Positions 8,803 to 17,380 of a stretch of 64,000 bases of DNA are shown piece after piece (within the stretch, counting starts at the first letter, position 1; each line of letters starts with the position of its first letter). The stretch spans positions 186,001 to 250,000 of the forward strand of contig NZ_JACOON010000007.1 in NCBI RefSeq assembly GCF_014287795.1, given 5' to 3'. This DNA is from Christensenella tenuis. Its GTDB lineage: Bacteria; Bacillota; Clostridia; Christensenellales; Christensenellaceae. Under the pieces are notes generated by a model. The model ran no database searches. It was given only the letters and a program-made list of their open reading frames with translations, and had not been told where the DNA came from. The translations under genes were made by a program, and so were the position numbers.

Positions 8803-8836
8803 CAGGGAGACTGCAGTATATACTTCAGCCTCCCTG
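8803..8836 (-). other. Intergenic mRNA stem-loop between receptor and ATPase genes
   Basis: CAGGGAG (8803-8809) pairs with CTCCCTG (8830-8836), and the inner CTG/CAG and self-complementary GTATATAC lengthen it. No T-run follows on the minus strand, so it is more likely an RNA-stabilising or processing hairpin that raises receptor over ATPase expression than a terminator. Confidence 0.5.
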
Positions 8837-8860
8837 CCTCAGGAACAAACTTTCCTACAA

Positions 8861-10018
8861 TCAGCCATTTCCATAAACGTAGCCGATCTTATCCAGATAT
8901 TCATCTACGTTTTCCGGCGTAATGACATCAAGCGCCGTGAACGCATTTCCTTCTACCTCCGGAGTGCCCGTAATGCAGTAATTGTAGCCATAAATGATTG
9001 GATTTGCGCCCTGATCAAACGGCCCTTGCGCTATGGTTGCCTGAATCGTATTATCGCGCAGGCCATCGACAATTGCATCCTGGTAATCGAAGCAGACCAT
9101 TTTCAGTTCGCCTTGCAGGCCGAGGTCGCGGATTGCCTGGGCTACGCCAATCTGTCCGGATGCTGTTACGAGAATACCGTTCATATCCGGGTTTGCTGTA
9201 ATCAGGTCTTTTGCAACCGTATATGCGACATCATCGTTGTCGTTGCATTCTACCGCCGGGATAACCGTAATATCGGGATATTTCTCCGCTAGTTCATCTT
9301 CCATACCAGTCCTGCGCAGTTCGTGGGAAGAAAGGCTGAACAGGCCTGTGATAATGCCGACCTTTCCTTTTTCATCCAGAAGTTCAGCCATCAGGTCCGC
9401 TGATTTCTGTCCTGCCGCATAGAGATCCTGCCCGACGAATGCAACCCGTGTGGACGGCTCGGTTGTATCCGTGTTATAGGTATATACATGGATGCCTGCC
9501 GCCGTTGCCTTGTCAATCGCCGGAATCAGCGTATCGGAAGCACCAAACAAAGTGATAACGTCATATTGCTGGACGATGCATGTTTCAATCGCATCCGACA
9601 TCGCCTGCGCATTCATGTCTTCAAAAGTGATGATATCAACCTGGGCATTATATCCTTCCTGTGCCAACAGCGCTTTTGCAGATTCAATGCCGCTCACCAC
9701 TTCCAACCAGAACGGTCCGTAAGGAATGCACAAGGATGCAATTTTGATCTCTTTTCCTTCTGTGTTTTCCACCGCCTCCACACTGATCCTGTCAAGGTCT
9801 ACCTTCGCTCCTTCGATGATGGTCCCGGCATCAGCGGCACTCTCCGCCGGTGCTGCACTTTCTTCGCCTGTACTTTCACTTTCCGCAGGAGCCGCCGCAC
9901 TCTGTGAACCGTCAGCCGAAGCCGCCGTTCCCGTGCCGCTGCCGCTGCAGGCTGCAAGCGCAAATACCAGAAGCAATACCGCACATAACAGTGCTACCGT
10001 TTTCTTTGTCTTTCTCAT
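8861..10018 (-). CDS. Sugar-binding lipoprotein (periplasmic-binding protein type 1, RbsB-like)
   Basis: Substrate receptor of the CUT2 importer, anchored outside the membrane. It has a signal peptide with lipobox LAAC (Cys24), then a Ser/Ala/Glu-rich linker to about residue 68, then a two-lobed RbsB-type domain (KIASLCIPYGPFWLEVVSGI, ITLFGASDTLIPAIDKATAAG, NGILVTASGQIGVAQAI). The length of 385 residues is longer than classical RbsB because of the linker. The ligand is not readable; the linked xylitol/sorbitol-type dehydrogenase suggests a polyol or pentose. Confidence 0.9.
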   Translation of the reverse strand: MRKTKKTVALLCAVLLLVFALAACSGSGTGTAASADGSQSAAAPAESESTGEESAAPAESAADAGTIIEGAKVDLDRISVEAVENTEGKEIKIASLCIPYGPFWLEVVSGIESAKALLAQEGYNAQVDIITFEDMNAQAMSDAIETCIVQQYDVITLFGASDTLIPAIDKATAAGIHVYTYNTDTTEPSTRVAFVGQDLYAAGQKSADLMAELLDEKGKVGIITGLFSLSSHELRRTGMEDELAEKYPDITVIPAVECNDNDDVAYTVAKDLITANPDMNGILVTASGQIGVAQAIRDLGLQGELKMVCFDYQDAIVDGLRDNTIQATIAQGPFDQGANPIIYGYNYCITGTPEVEGNAFTALDVITPENVDEYLDKIGYVYGNG

Positions 10019-10069
10019 TTCTTTCCTCCCTAATTTGTTTTGATCTATTTCACTTGATATGAAATACGG

Positions 10070-11071
10070 TTAAACAACTTCTTTCCGGCGGTTGTTAATG
10101 ATATTCTTGATCGGCGCAATGGACACTGCCACAAGAATTACAATGCCAATCATTGCCGTCTGCCAATAAGAAGTGACGCCCAGAAGCACGAATGCATTTT
10201 TAATCAGCCCTATGATAGCCGATCCTACAAGAACGCTCCACATTTTTCCTTCGCCGCCGGCCATACTGAATCCGCCAATGACCACGGCGGCAATTACATC
10301 CATTTCAAAGCCGCTGCCAAGTTGGGAATCTGCCGCATGCAGTTTGCCTGCCGCAACGATACCGCACAGTGCCGCAAGCGCTGCCTGAATTACATAAACC
10401 AGAAGCTTAAGGTTTTTGGTATTGATACCCGAGAGTTCAGCAGCGCGTTCATTGTTCCCTACGGCATAAATATTTCTTCCGGTCAGCGTCCTTGTTGAGA
10501 AGATCACGCCGACAATAACAACGATGAACATGATGATGACCGAGAACGGCAACTGCCCGACATAGCCGCCGCCAAGGAACGAAATCGGGCTGTCGAAGGT
10601 AACTGCCCTGCCCCCCGATATCAGCAACTGCGCCCCGCGCAATACATATCCCGTACCCAGCGTAACGATGAACGGCGCAATCCCAAGACGTGTAATGAGA
10701 AGCCCATTTGCGCAGCCGATCAGCATGCCGAGCGCAATTACGATGAAAAACACCGCAAACATGTTCATTCCTCCTGACAGCAGCACTGCGAGTACACATC
10801 CGCTGAATCCTAAGGTATAACCGATTGAAAGATCGATTCCGCCAGTGAGGATGACCAGGGCCATGCCGACGGAAACAATTGTGATCTGCGACATTTGTTG
10901 AAGGACATTGAAGATGTTGGCTGAAGTCATAAAATATGGACTCGCAAACGACATTACGACACAAATTGCCACAAGTGCTACCACGATGCCGAATTCACTG
11001 CTGTTGACAAACCTCCTGAATCCTCCCCGTTTTACATTCTTCTGAAGTTCTTTTGCTTCATTTCCACTCAT
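10070..11071 (-). CDS. Sugar ABC transporter permease, RbsC family
   Basis: Integral membrane subunit of the CUT2 importer (BPD_transp_2 family), about 333 residues with 8-10 predicted spans. Recognisable segments are ILTGGIDLSIGYTLGFSG, the NGLLITRLGIAPFIVTLGTG block and AAVVIGGFSMAGGEGKMWSV, all typical of RbsC/XylH permeases. ATG 11071 is chosen because GGGGAG lies 10 bases upstream; the ATG at 11080 would be only 1-2 bases from it. It sits between the URO-D family gene and the receptor gene. Confidence 0.9.
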   Translation of the reverse strand: MSGNEAKELQKNVKRGGFRRFVNSSEFGIVVALVAICVVMSFASPYFMTSANIFNVLQQMSQITIVSVGMALVILTGGIDLSIGYTLGFSGCVLAVLLSGGMNMFAVFFIVIALGMLIGCANGLLITRLGIAPFIVTLGTGYVLRGAQLLISGGRAVTFDSPISFLGGGYVGQLPFSVIIMFIVVIVGVIFSTRTLTGRNIYAVGNNERAAELSGINTKNLKLLVYVIQAALAALCGIVAAGKLHAADSQLGSGFEMDVIAAVVIGGFSMAGGEGKMWSVLVGSAIIGLIKNAFVLLGVTSYWQTAMIGIVILVAVSIAPIKNIINNRRKEVV

Positions 11072-11089
11072 AACTTCCATACTCCCCGT

Positions 11090-12373
11090 TTATTTGTTTT
11101 CCATTTTTTTATTGTAATCCGCGATTGCGGCGAACATCGCTTCCAGATTTTCCGCATCCGTCGGCCCCTGCACATTATGGATTGTATTGAACACAAAGCC
11201 GCCTCCCGGCGCAAAAATCCCAAGCCGCTGCGATACCTCTTCATACACCTCTTCCGGCGTTCCGAAGGGAAGCGTTTTTTGCGTATCAACCCCGCCGCCC
11301 CAGAACACGAACCGGTCTCCCCACTGTTGCTTCAGCATGACGGGATCCATTCCTTCGGCCGAGCATTGCACAGGATTCAGAATATCCACCCCGGCTTCGT
11401 ACAGGTCCGGCAGCAATTCTACGATTGATCCACATGTGTGAAAAAAGACTTTCCAGTTTGTATTTTCATGAATCCATCCATTGACCTTTTGAAAGGGTTT
11501 GAGGTAAAATTCCCGGAACATGTCTTTTGATATATACGGTCCGTTTTGCGTTCCAAAATCTGTTCCGCTCACCATCATTACCTGCATTTTATCTCCGGTG
11601 GCTTCCTTAAGGAGCTTTGCATTTTCAATGGCGATTTCGGCTTGCATTTCATAGCAATCATGCACATAATCGGGGGCGGTGTAATATGCCAGCAGCCACT
11701 CCTGCGGGTCTCTGATTCCATCGGGTTCTTTCACGGCCGGCCCTTGCAGGAAGCCCATGTCTCCCATAGCAGTTAAGATGCTTGAATAAATCATGCCATA
11801 TCCTGTGTTATTATAATAATAGTTGACCTTCTCTTCGACATTGCGCAGCTTGTGTTCTGACAGCACTGCAAAATCATTTTTAAAATCTTCCCTTGCACTT
11901 GATGTTGCCTCGTCGTATGGTTTCCTGATTCGTGTGATATTATTAAAAAAATATCCTCCTTCCATCAGCACTGCACACGGCTTTGTATTGCGGTCTCCAC
12001 AGGGGAACATATAAATTTCTCTATCGGGGCCTTCTTTTACTTCAAACCCGCCTGCTACTTCGACCGGATCGCCGCTTGGAAGAGTCCAAGGTTTCCAGTC
12101 CTTGTTTTCAAAGCCATACACCGTGTAGTTGGGGTCAATTCCCACTACGTCGATCCCAAGGCATTCGCGGGTATCTTCTTCAATCATGCCTAGGAGTTGG
12201 AACGGTTCGTTTACCTTAACGGGTTTTTCCTCAAGGCCCATTTTCTCCCGCAGCAGCCGCAAGGCATGTGCCTGTATCCCCGTTACGGTTGTAGAACCCA
12301 TGTCAACAACGACTTTTCCGGGATCTTCATGGTTTATTGTTTTAATCAGCCTTTCTCTGGAATCCAGTGCCAT
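11090..12373 (-). CDS. Uroporphyrinogen decarboxylase (URO-D) superfamily protein, MtaA/CmuA-like
   Basis: A 427-residue TIM-barrel protein of the URO-D superfamily, which includes heme-pathway HemE and cobalamin or coenzyme M methyltransferases. It carries a methyltransferase-like metal motif HTCG in WKVFFHTCGSIVELLP with a later Cys in NPVQCSAEGMD, and lacks the heme-type N-terminal substrate loop. No heme or corrinoid-protein gene is nearby; its place is between a polyol dehydrogenase and a sugar importer, so it probably acts on an imported compound. CGGAGG precedes ATG 12373. Function is unknown; a methyl or other one-carbon transfer is only a hypothesis. Confidence 0.82.
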   Translation of the reverse strand: MALDSRERLIKTINHEDPGKVVVDMGSTTVTGIQAHALRLLREKMGLEEKPVKVNEPFQLLGMIEEDTRECLGIDVVGIDPNYTVYGFENKDWKPWTLPSGDPVEVAGGFEVKEGPDREIYMFPCGDRNTKPCAVLMEGGYFFNNITRIRKPYDEATSSAREDFKNDFAVLSEHKLRNVEEKVNYYYNNTGYGMIYSSILTAMGDMGFLQGPAVKEPDGIRDPQEWLLAYYTAPDYVHDCYEMQAEIAIENAKLLKEATGDKMQVMMVSGTDFGTQNGPYISKDMFREFYLKPFQKVNGWIHENTNWKVFFHTCGSIVELLPDLYEAGVDILNPVQCSAEGMDPVMLKQQWGDRFVFWGGGVDTQKTLPFGTPEEVYEEVSQRLGIFAPGGGFVFNTIHNVQGPTDAENLEAMFAAIADYNKKMENK

Positions 12374-12551
12374 AACTACCTCCGTTATTTCAAATGTGTT
12401 GTTTATCTCGTTTTCGAATCGCGGCCGCAAAGGCCATTCGCTGCAAATGCGGCCCATATGAAAAATATGAATTGGCGAATATCGTTTGGAATTTTGGGCT
12501 TAGTCCTCAAGCTTTTGACCTCGTACTCTTCCCTGAGACATCTCTGATTGG

Positions 12552-13592
12552 TTAATTGATCCGGATAACCGCTTTCACCACATCGTTTTTCTGGTGCATA
12601 TTTACGTCGAACGCATGCGCAATCTCTTCGAATCCAAATTCATGCGTCACAATTTTAGAGATGTCGATCAGGCCGGTCGACACAGCCTTAATTGCTTTTC
12701 CAAAAAGATTTTTATAACGGAAAATTGTTTTGATTTCGGCAACCTCACCCATCAATTTTGAAAAATTAAAGTCAAATTCATCCTGCGGCGCCATCCCTAC
12801 CAGAACGATTGTTCCGCCCCGTTTTACAAGGTAGGGAGTTTGCTGCGTTGTTTTGACGGCCCCCGCCGTTTCAATTACGACTTCCGCGCCTTCCCCGCCG
12901 GTCAGTTTTTGACAGGCAGCCAACACATCTTCCTGCGAGGCGTCTATCACATTCGTCGCGCCCAGCTCAAGCGCTTTGTCCAAACGCTTTGGGATAACGT
13001 CAACTACGGTAATATCTGTAGCTCCGTGCGCCTTGCAGGCCAAGAGCGTGGTGAGTCCGATACATCCGGCTCCCAGGATCAGTACGCTGCTTCCGAGGGT
13101 TACGTTCCCCTGTTCTGCGGCTTCCAAACCGACCGACAAGGGTTCAATCAGCGCGCCTTCCTTTGAAGAGACAGTATCCGGAAGCTTAAATGCCATGTTC
13201 TCCGGGAATGTAATATAATTTTCGAAGCATCCCTGATACGGGGGCGTCGCCAGAAATTGTACGTCCGGGCAAAGGTTATATCTTCCCGTCTTGCAAAATT
13301 CGCACTCACCGCAGGTGATGCCCGGCTCAAGCGCAACCCGGTCGCCTTCCCGAAGGGTTTTTACGCCGTTTCCGGTCTTTACGACTGTTCCCGCGCATTC
13401 ATGTCCTAGAATAAAGTCTCCATTCACGATGAAATCCCCAATGCGCCCGTATTCATAGTAATGCACATCACTTCCGCAGATTCCGACATATTCCAGCTTT
13501 ACGAGAATCTCCCCGTCTCCGGGAACCGGCATCGGTATCTCTCTGATTTCCATTTTTTCCAAATCGGTCATAAAAGCCGCCTTGTTCGTCAT
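12552..13592 (-). CDS. Zinc-dependent polyol dehydrogenase (xylitol/sorbitol dehydrogenase-like)
   Basis: Medium-chain dehydrogenase of 346 residues, probably oxidising a polyol to a ketose with NAD+. It shows the catalytic zinc region GICGSDVHYYEYGRIGDF and GHECAGTV, the four-cysteine structural zinc site (CGECEFCKTGRYNLC), and the nucleotide-binding GAGCIGL. HYYEYGRIGDF is characteristic of the sorbitol/xylitol dehydrogenase branch rather than threonine dehydrogenase. First gene of the ABC operon, with GGAGG before ATG 13592. About 178 bases separate it from the URO-D gene, holding an imperfect GGCCGCA/TGCGGCC hairpin near 12422-12453 and no gene. Confidence 0.87.
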   Translation of the reverse strand: MTNKAAFMTDLEKMEIREIPMPVPGDGEILVKLEYVGICGSDVHYYEYGRIGDFIVNGDFILGHECAGTVVKTGNGVKTLREGDRVALEPGITCGECEFCKTGRYNLCPDVQFLATPPYQGCFENYITFPENMAFKLPDTVSSKEGALIEPLSVGLEAAEQGNVTLGSSVLILGAGCIGLTTLLACKAHGATDITVVDVIPKRLDKALELGATNVIDASQEDVLAACQKLTGGEGAEVVIETAGAVKTTQQTPYLVKRGGTIVLVGMAPQDEFDFNFSKLMGEVAEIKTIFRYKNLFGKAIKAVSTGLIDISKIVTHEFGFEEIAHAFDVNMHQKNDVVKAVIRIN

Positions 13593-13639
13593 GATTCAAT
13601 TCCTCCGTTGATCATTCTGTGAACGTTCAAAGTATTTTG

Positions 13640-13719
13640 TTTTAATTAATTAAAATCATTTTAAATATGTTTTGAAAACTTGTTAATGGAAGTATACGTC
13701 AAAAAAATCTATGTGTCAA
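13640..13719 (-). promoter_or_regulatory. Promoter and candidate ROK operator of the polyol/ABC operon
   Basis: On the minus strand, perfect TTGACA (13714-13719) and TATACT (13691-13696) are 17 bases apart. Downstream of the predicted start is a perfect AT palindrome TTTTAATTAATTAAAA (13640-13655), then TGAACGTTCA (13620-13629). Either palindrome could bind the adjacent ROK repressor. Confidence 0.65.
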
Positions 13720-13776
13720 TAGAAAATTTTATAATTCGGTAAAATTTTTAAAAAAATAATGCAATCGTATAAAAAA

Positions 13777-13804
13777 GCCTCCCGCTATCTGATACGGGAG
13801 GCAG
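13777..13804 (-). terminator. Intrinsic terminator of the ROK regulator gene
   Basis: On the minus strand, GCCTCCCG pairs with CGGGAGGC across a 10-base loop and is followed by six T residues. It separates the regulator gene from the downstream operon promoter. Confidence 0.85.
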
Positions 13805-13825
13805 CAAACGTAAATCCGGCTGACG

Positions 13826-14956
13826 TTATATGGAGTTTAAAAATTGGTCGACATAGTAGAGGGCACCGCCAACCGCCGTTGCCTCCGACTTGTAGCTGCA
13901 TCCCTTTACGTAACTTCCGTCGAACTCAAATGTATTCCGTTCCGCAACAAGGCCGCGCAGCTGCCGGATCTCTTCCGCCCCCATCTGCGCCCCGACATAT
14001 CCGCCAATTACAATGTCGCAGTCAAAGGCCATACGAAGATCGTTTACCCCCACAGCCAAATGGTTCAGGTATGTTTTCCATATCTTCAAATGCCGTTCGC
14101 TTCCATTGCGTATTTCGTAAAAAAAACGCTCCAGGTTTCCGTTTGTGGCATTGGAAAGTATTTTGGCATTACAATATACATCCATGCAGCCACGCTGCCC
14201 ACAGTAGCAAGTTTTTCCATTGGGAACGATTGTGATATGCCCAAATTCACCGCCGCGCTGGTTTTTTCCAAAATTCACGGTGTTATTCAGTATAATACAC
14301 CCGCCTACACTGTTATTCAGGGAAAGATAGACCATATCTACCGACTCTTTTTTGTTCCAGATTTCCGCAAACCCCGCCGCATTCGCGTCATTATTCAAAA
14401 CGCAAGGGAAATCAAGGTATTGTTTAAAGCTTTCCAAATTGCCTTTTCGCATACCCAGAAGCGGGGAATATGTCATTTCAGAGCGGTCTTCGGAAACAAT
14501 CGCCGGAACCGAAATGCCGACTCCAAGTATTTTTTCTTTTTCAATCTGCAGGCCGCTTATCATGTCATTGGTGAATTCCGCGACTTTTTTAAAATAAACC
14601 GGAGTATTTTCAAAAGGACACTTGATCCGCAGATTGGTTTTAATGTTACACCCCAAATCAATGACGACCCCCCCGATATGGTTCCGCGTTACATCGAGAC
14701 CGACTGCATAGCGCGCTTCGGCATTATAGACAATGGCCTGTGCCTTCCTGCCTCCTGTCGACTCAAACATTCCTGCATCGACGATGAGGCCTTGTTCCTG
14801 GAGTTCCTTTATATTCTGCGCCACGGTTGGGAAGCTCATGCGCAGGGCATAAGCGATATCCTGTTTTGATTGCGGCTCTCTCTTATACAGGTAGCGAAAA
14901 ATCTTGCTCCTGTTCATCTTTTTCAGCTCAATCGTGCTGACTTTACGATCATTCAT
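13826..14956 (-). CDS. ROK-family transcriptional repressor (NagC/XylR type)
   Basis: A 376-residue regulator. An N-terminal winged helix (about residues 8-75, QSKQDIAYALRMSFPTVAQN) is joined to a ROK sugar-kinase-like domain. The ROK zinc motif appears as CYCGQRGCMD, with Asp in place of the usual Glu, and ATP-site residues are degenerate as in regulators. Ligand is probably the sugar or polyol imported by the adjacent operon. The gene has its own promoter containing an inverted repeat, so autoregulation is likely. Confidence 0.9.
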   Translation of the reverse strand: MNDRKVSTIELKKMNRSKIFRYLYKREPQSKQDIAYALRMSFPTVAQNIKELQEQGLIVDAGMFESTGGRKAQAIVYNAEARYAVGLDVTRNHIGGVVIDLGCNIKTNLRIKCPFENTPVYFKKVAEFTNDMISGLQIEKEKILGVGISVPAIVSEDRSEMTYSPLLGMRKGNLESFKQYLDFPCVLNNDANAAGFAEIWNKKESVDMVYLSLNNSVGGCIILNNTVNFGKNQRGGEFGHITIVPNGKTCYCGQRGCMDVYCNAKILSNATNGNLERFFYEIRNGSERHLKIWKTYLNHLAVGVNDLRMAFDCDIVIGGYVGAQMGAEEIRQLRGLVAERNTFEFDGSYVKGCSYKSEATAVGGALYYVDQFLNSI

Positions 14957-15020
14957 AACTCCAGCCCAAACCTTTCGGCATTTCTATACTTTTACAAAAG
15001 ACTTTTTTTATCATAATAAA

Positions 15021-15049
15021 ATTGTAAACGATAAACGTTTAAATTGCAA
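15021..15049 (-). promoter_or_regulatory. ROK gene promoter with inverted-repeat operator in the spacer
   Basis: On the minus strand, TTGCAA (15044-15049) and TACAAT (15021-15026) are 17 bases apart. The inverted repeat TAAACG-TTTAT-CGTTTA (15025-15041) overlaps the spacer and -10, an ideal place for autorepression. Confidence 0.6.
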
Positions 15050-15131
15050 TTGTTATTCTCTAGATTTGTGTAATTTTTATCAAACTAGCCTATTAAACTG
15101 CATGGAACATACAAGGCAATTTTCCCCCATT

Positions 15132-15170
15132 AAAAAGGCCCATGACCGAGCAAAGTGCCATGGACCCTTT
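15132..15170 (-). terminator. Intrinsic terminator of metY
   Basis: On the minus strand, AAAGGG-CCATG pairs with CATGG-CCTTT and leads into a short T-run, about 30 bases after the metY stop codon. Confidence 0.65.
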
Positions 15171-15198
15171 GATGTTTTATCATTTTGTTTGATGCCGC

Positions 15199-16461
15199 TC
15201 AGCGAACGGCCTGAAACCCTTTTTCCAGATCTTTGATAATATCGCCGATATTTTCTATGCCGACCGAAAGACGGATCATCCCCGGTGTGATGCCTGCGGC
15301 AACCAGTTGTTCATCCGAAAGCTGCCTGTGCGTTTCGCTCGCCGGGTGCAGCACACAGGTTTTTACTGTCGCCACATGCACCACGTTCGAAGCCAGTTCA
15401 AGGCTGTCCATAAATTTTACAGCCGCCCCGCGCCCTCCTTTGAGCGAGAAGGAAACGACGCCGCTTGCGCCTTTCGGCAGGTATTTTTGCCCCAGTTCGT
15501 AATACCGGTCGCTTTTGAGTCCCGGATAGTTGACCTCTTCCACCTCCGGCTGCGCCGCCAGAAATTCGGCCGCGGCCTGCGCATTCGCACTGTGGCGTTC
15601 CATGCGGAGCGCAAGCGTCTCAATGCCGAGATTCAATAAAAACGCTCCCTGCGCCGTTGGGCTCGCGCCGATATCGCGCATGAGCTGTGTGCGTGCTTTC
15701 GTAATATAGGCAAGTTTGCCGAACGTTTCCGTATACGTCACGCCATGATAGCTTTCATCCGGCTGTGTAAGTCCCGGATAGTCTTTCCAGTCGAAATTAC
15801 CGCTGTCGACGATCGCTCCGCCAAGCTGTACTGCATGGCCGTCCATATATTTGGATGTAGAATGCGTTACGATATCCGCGCCGAATTCAAAAGGACGGCA
15901 CAGGATGGGCGTGGCAAACGTGTTATCCACGATCAGCGGTACTCCGTGCCGGTGCGCGAGATTTGCAAAACGTTCAATATCGAATACGCTGATGGCCGGA
16001 TTGGCAATCGTTTCGCCGAACACGAGCTTTGTGTTGGGACGAAAGGCCTTTTCAAGTTCGCTATCCGGTGCGTTTTGGTCTACAAACGTACATTCGATCC
16101 CCAGTTTTTCCAACGTTACCCCGAACAGGTTAATCGTCCCGCCGTATACTTCGGAGGCGCAGATCATGTGGTCGCCCGCTCCCATAATGTTCAGGAGCGC
16201 AATCATATTTGCAGCCTGTCCGGAGGAAGTACACATGCAGCCCACGCCGCCTTCGAGCGCCGCTATTTTTTCCTCCACGAACCCAACCGTCGGATTCGCG
16301 AGGCGCGTATAAAAATAGCCTTCCGCTTTGAGGTCAAAAAGATCTCCTATGTGTTCTGTGGAATCGTAGTTAAAGGTCGTACTCTGGTAAATTGGAAGCG
16401 CATGCGGTTCCCCGTTTTTCGGCTTCCAGCCTTCATGCAGGCATTTCGTCTCTACTTCCAT
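15199..16461 (-). CDS. metY: O-acetylhomoserine sulfhydrylase family PLP enzyme
   Basis: Cys/Met-metabolism PLP enzyme of 420 residues, predicted to make homocysteine from O-acetylhomoserine and sulfide. Motifs: YTRLANPT (51-58), SSGQAA (79-84), VDNTFATP (178-185) and the Schiff-base lysine in STSKYMDGH (Lys204). Length and the internal FDWKDYPGLTQPDESYHGV insertion favour MetY over MetB or methionine gamma-lyase. AGGAGG precedes ATG 16461. No SAM riboswitch is visible upstream. Homoserine dehydrogenase is encoded 4 kb away but in a separate transcript. Confidence 0.88.
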   Translation of the reverse strand: MEVETKCLHEGWKPKNGEPHALPIYQSTTFNYDSTEHIGDLFDLKAEGYFYTRLANPTVGFVEEKIAALEGGVGCMCTSSGQAANMIALLNIMGAGDHMICASEVYGGTINLFGVTLEKLGIECTFVDQNAPDSELEKAFRPNTKLVFGETIANPAISVFDIERFANLAHRHGVPLIVDNTFATPILCRPFEFGADIVTHSTSKYMDGHAVQLGGAIVDSGNFDWKDYPGLTQPDESYHGVTYTETFGKLAYITKARTQLMRDIGASPTAQGAFLLNLGIETLALRMERHSANAQAAAEFLAAQPEVEEVNYPGLKSDRYYELGQKYLPKGASGVVSFSLKGGRGAAVKFMDSLELASNVVHVATVKTCVLHPASETHRQLSDEQLVAAGITPGMIRLSVGIENIGDIIKDLEKGFQAVR

Positions 16462-16497
16462 ATCGTTATACCTCCTGCTTTATATTTCTAGTATCAT

Positions 16498-16525
16498 ATC
16501 ATAACTACATAATTTTTTCCTGCAA
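16498..16525 (-). promoter_or_regulatory. Predicted promoter of metY
   Basis: On the minus strand, TTGCAG (16520-16525) and TATGAT (16498-16503) are 16 bases apart; a second TATGAT overlaps at 16493-16498. The 143-base gap between metY and the SDR gene holds nothing else recognisable. Confidence 0.45.
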
Positions 16526-16604
16526 AAATGAAAAATCATTACCTCTTTGGATATGCAGGCCGAGTCTATGCAGAATCCTGCTTTTCCGCGTACATAGCGT
16601 AACA

Positions 16605-17339
16605 TCAGATAACAAGGCCTCCGTTTGGGGACAGTACCTGTCCGGTGACAAAGCGCCCGCTTTCTCCCGCAAGGAATAATACGGCCTGCGCGATATCTTC
16701 AGGCGTCCCGAGGCATGCAAGCGGCGTTTCCTCTGCAAGTTCCCTCCGCGCACCTTCATCCAATCCCGCGGTCATATCCGTTTCGATTACACCGGGCGCG
16801 ACGCAGTTGACCCGCACTCCGGAAGGCCCCACCTCTTTTGCCAAAGCTTTTGTGAAGCCGATCACCGCCGCCTTTGAGGCGGAATAGTGAACCTCGCACG
16901 ATGCGCCTGTTATTCCCCAGATAGAGGAAAGGTTGACGATACATCCGCGTTTTGCGCTGACCATCCCCGGCAGTACGGCCTGCGTACACAGGAACATGCT
17001 TTTTACATTGACGTCAAACATATGCTGCCATTCTGCCTCCGTAATATCTGTAAACAGCTTTTGCTGCGCGATGCCCGCATTATTTACGAGCGCGTTTACA
17101 CTGCCAAACCGGCATTCTATTTCCTGAATCATCTTTGCAACCTGCATGGCATCGGATACGTCTGCCCGGAAAAGATCCGTGCTTACGTGCATCCGGCGCA
17201 ATTCATCCAGGAGCCCTTCCGCTTCCTGTCTGCTCTTATTATAATTTACCGCCACACACCAGCCCGCCCGGCCGAATGCAAGCGCACATGCCCTGCCAAT
17301 GCCGCGTGACGCGCCGGTGATAAGAACCGTTCCGTTCAT
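16605..17339 (-). CDS. Short-chain dehydrogenase/reductase, FabG-like
   Basis: A 244-residue NAD(P)-dependent oxidoreductase. Cofactor motif TGASRGIGRA near the N-terminus, NNAGIA, catalytic Ser in LSSIWG and the YSASK catalytic Tyr/Lys pair are present, as is the FabG-like C-terminal PNGGLVI. It resembles 3-oxoacyl-ACP reductase but has no fatty-acid synthesis neighbours, so it may act on another ketone. ATG 17339 follows GGGAG; the GTG at 17348 is less likely because it overlaps the ribosome site. Monocistronic by context. Confidence 0.82.
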   Translation of the reverse strand: MNGTVLITGASRGIGRACALAFGRAGWCVAVNYNKSRQEAEGLLDELRRMHVSTDLFRADVSDAMQVAKMIQEIECRFGSVNALVNNAGIAQQKLFTDITEAEWQHMFDVNVKSMFLCTQAVLPGMVSAKRGCIVNLSSIWGITGASCEVHYSASKAAVIGFTKALAKEVGPSGVRVNCVAPGVIETDMTAGLDEGARRELAEETPLACLGTPEDIAQAVLFLAGESGRFVTGQVLSPNGGLVI

Positions 17340-17380
17340 AACCGCCACTCCCGTTTTCTAATCATTTTTTTATCGCAGGC

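Noticed and set aside
11090..12373. Heme-pathway uroporphyrinogen decarboxylase HemE
   Set aside because: No heme genes are nearby, the HemE substrate loop is missing, and the HTCG motif points to the methyltransferase-like branch.
16462..16604. SAM riboswitch before metY
   Set aside because: The gap is short, has no S-box core or terminator, and contains an ordinary promoter.
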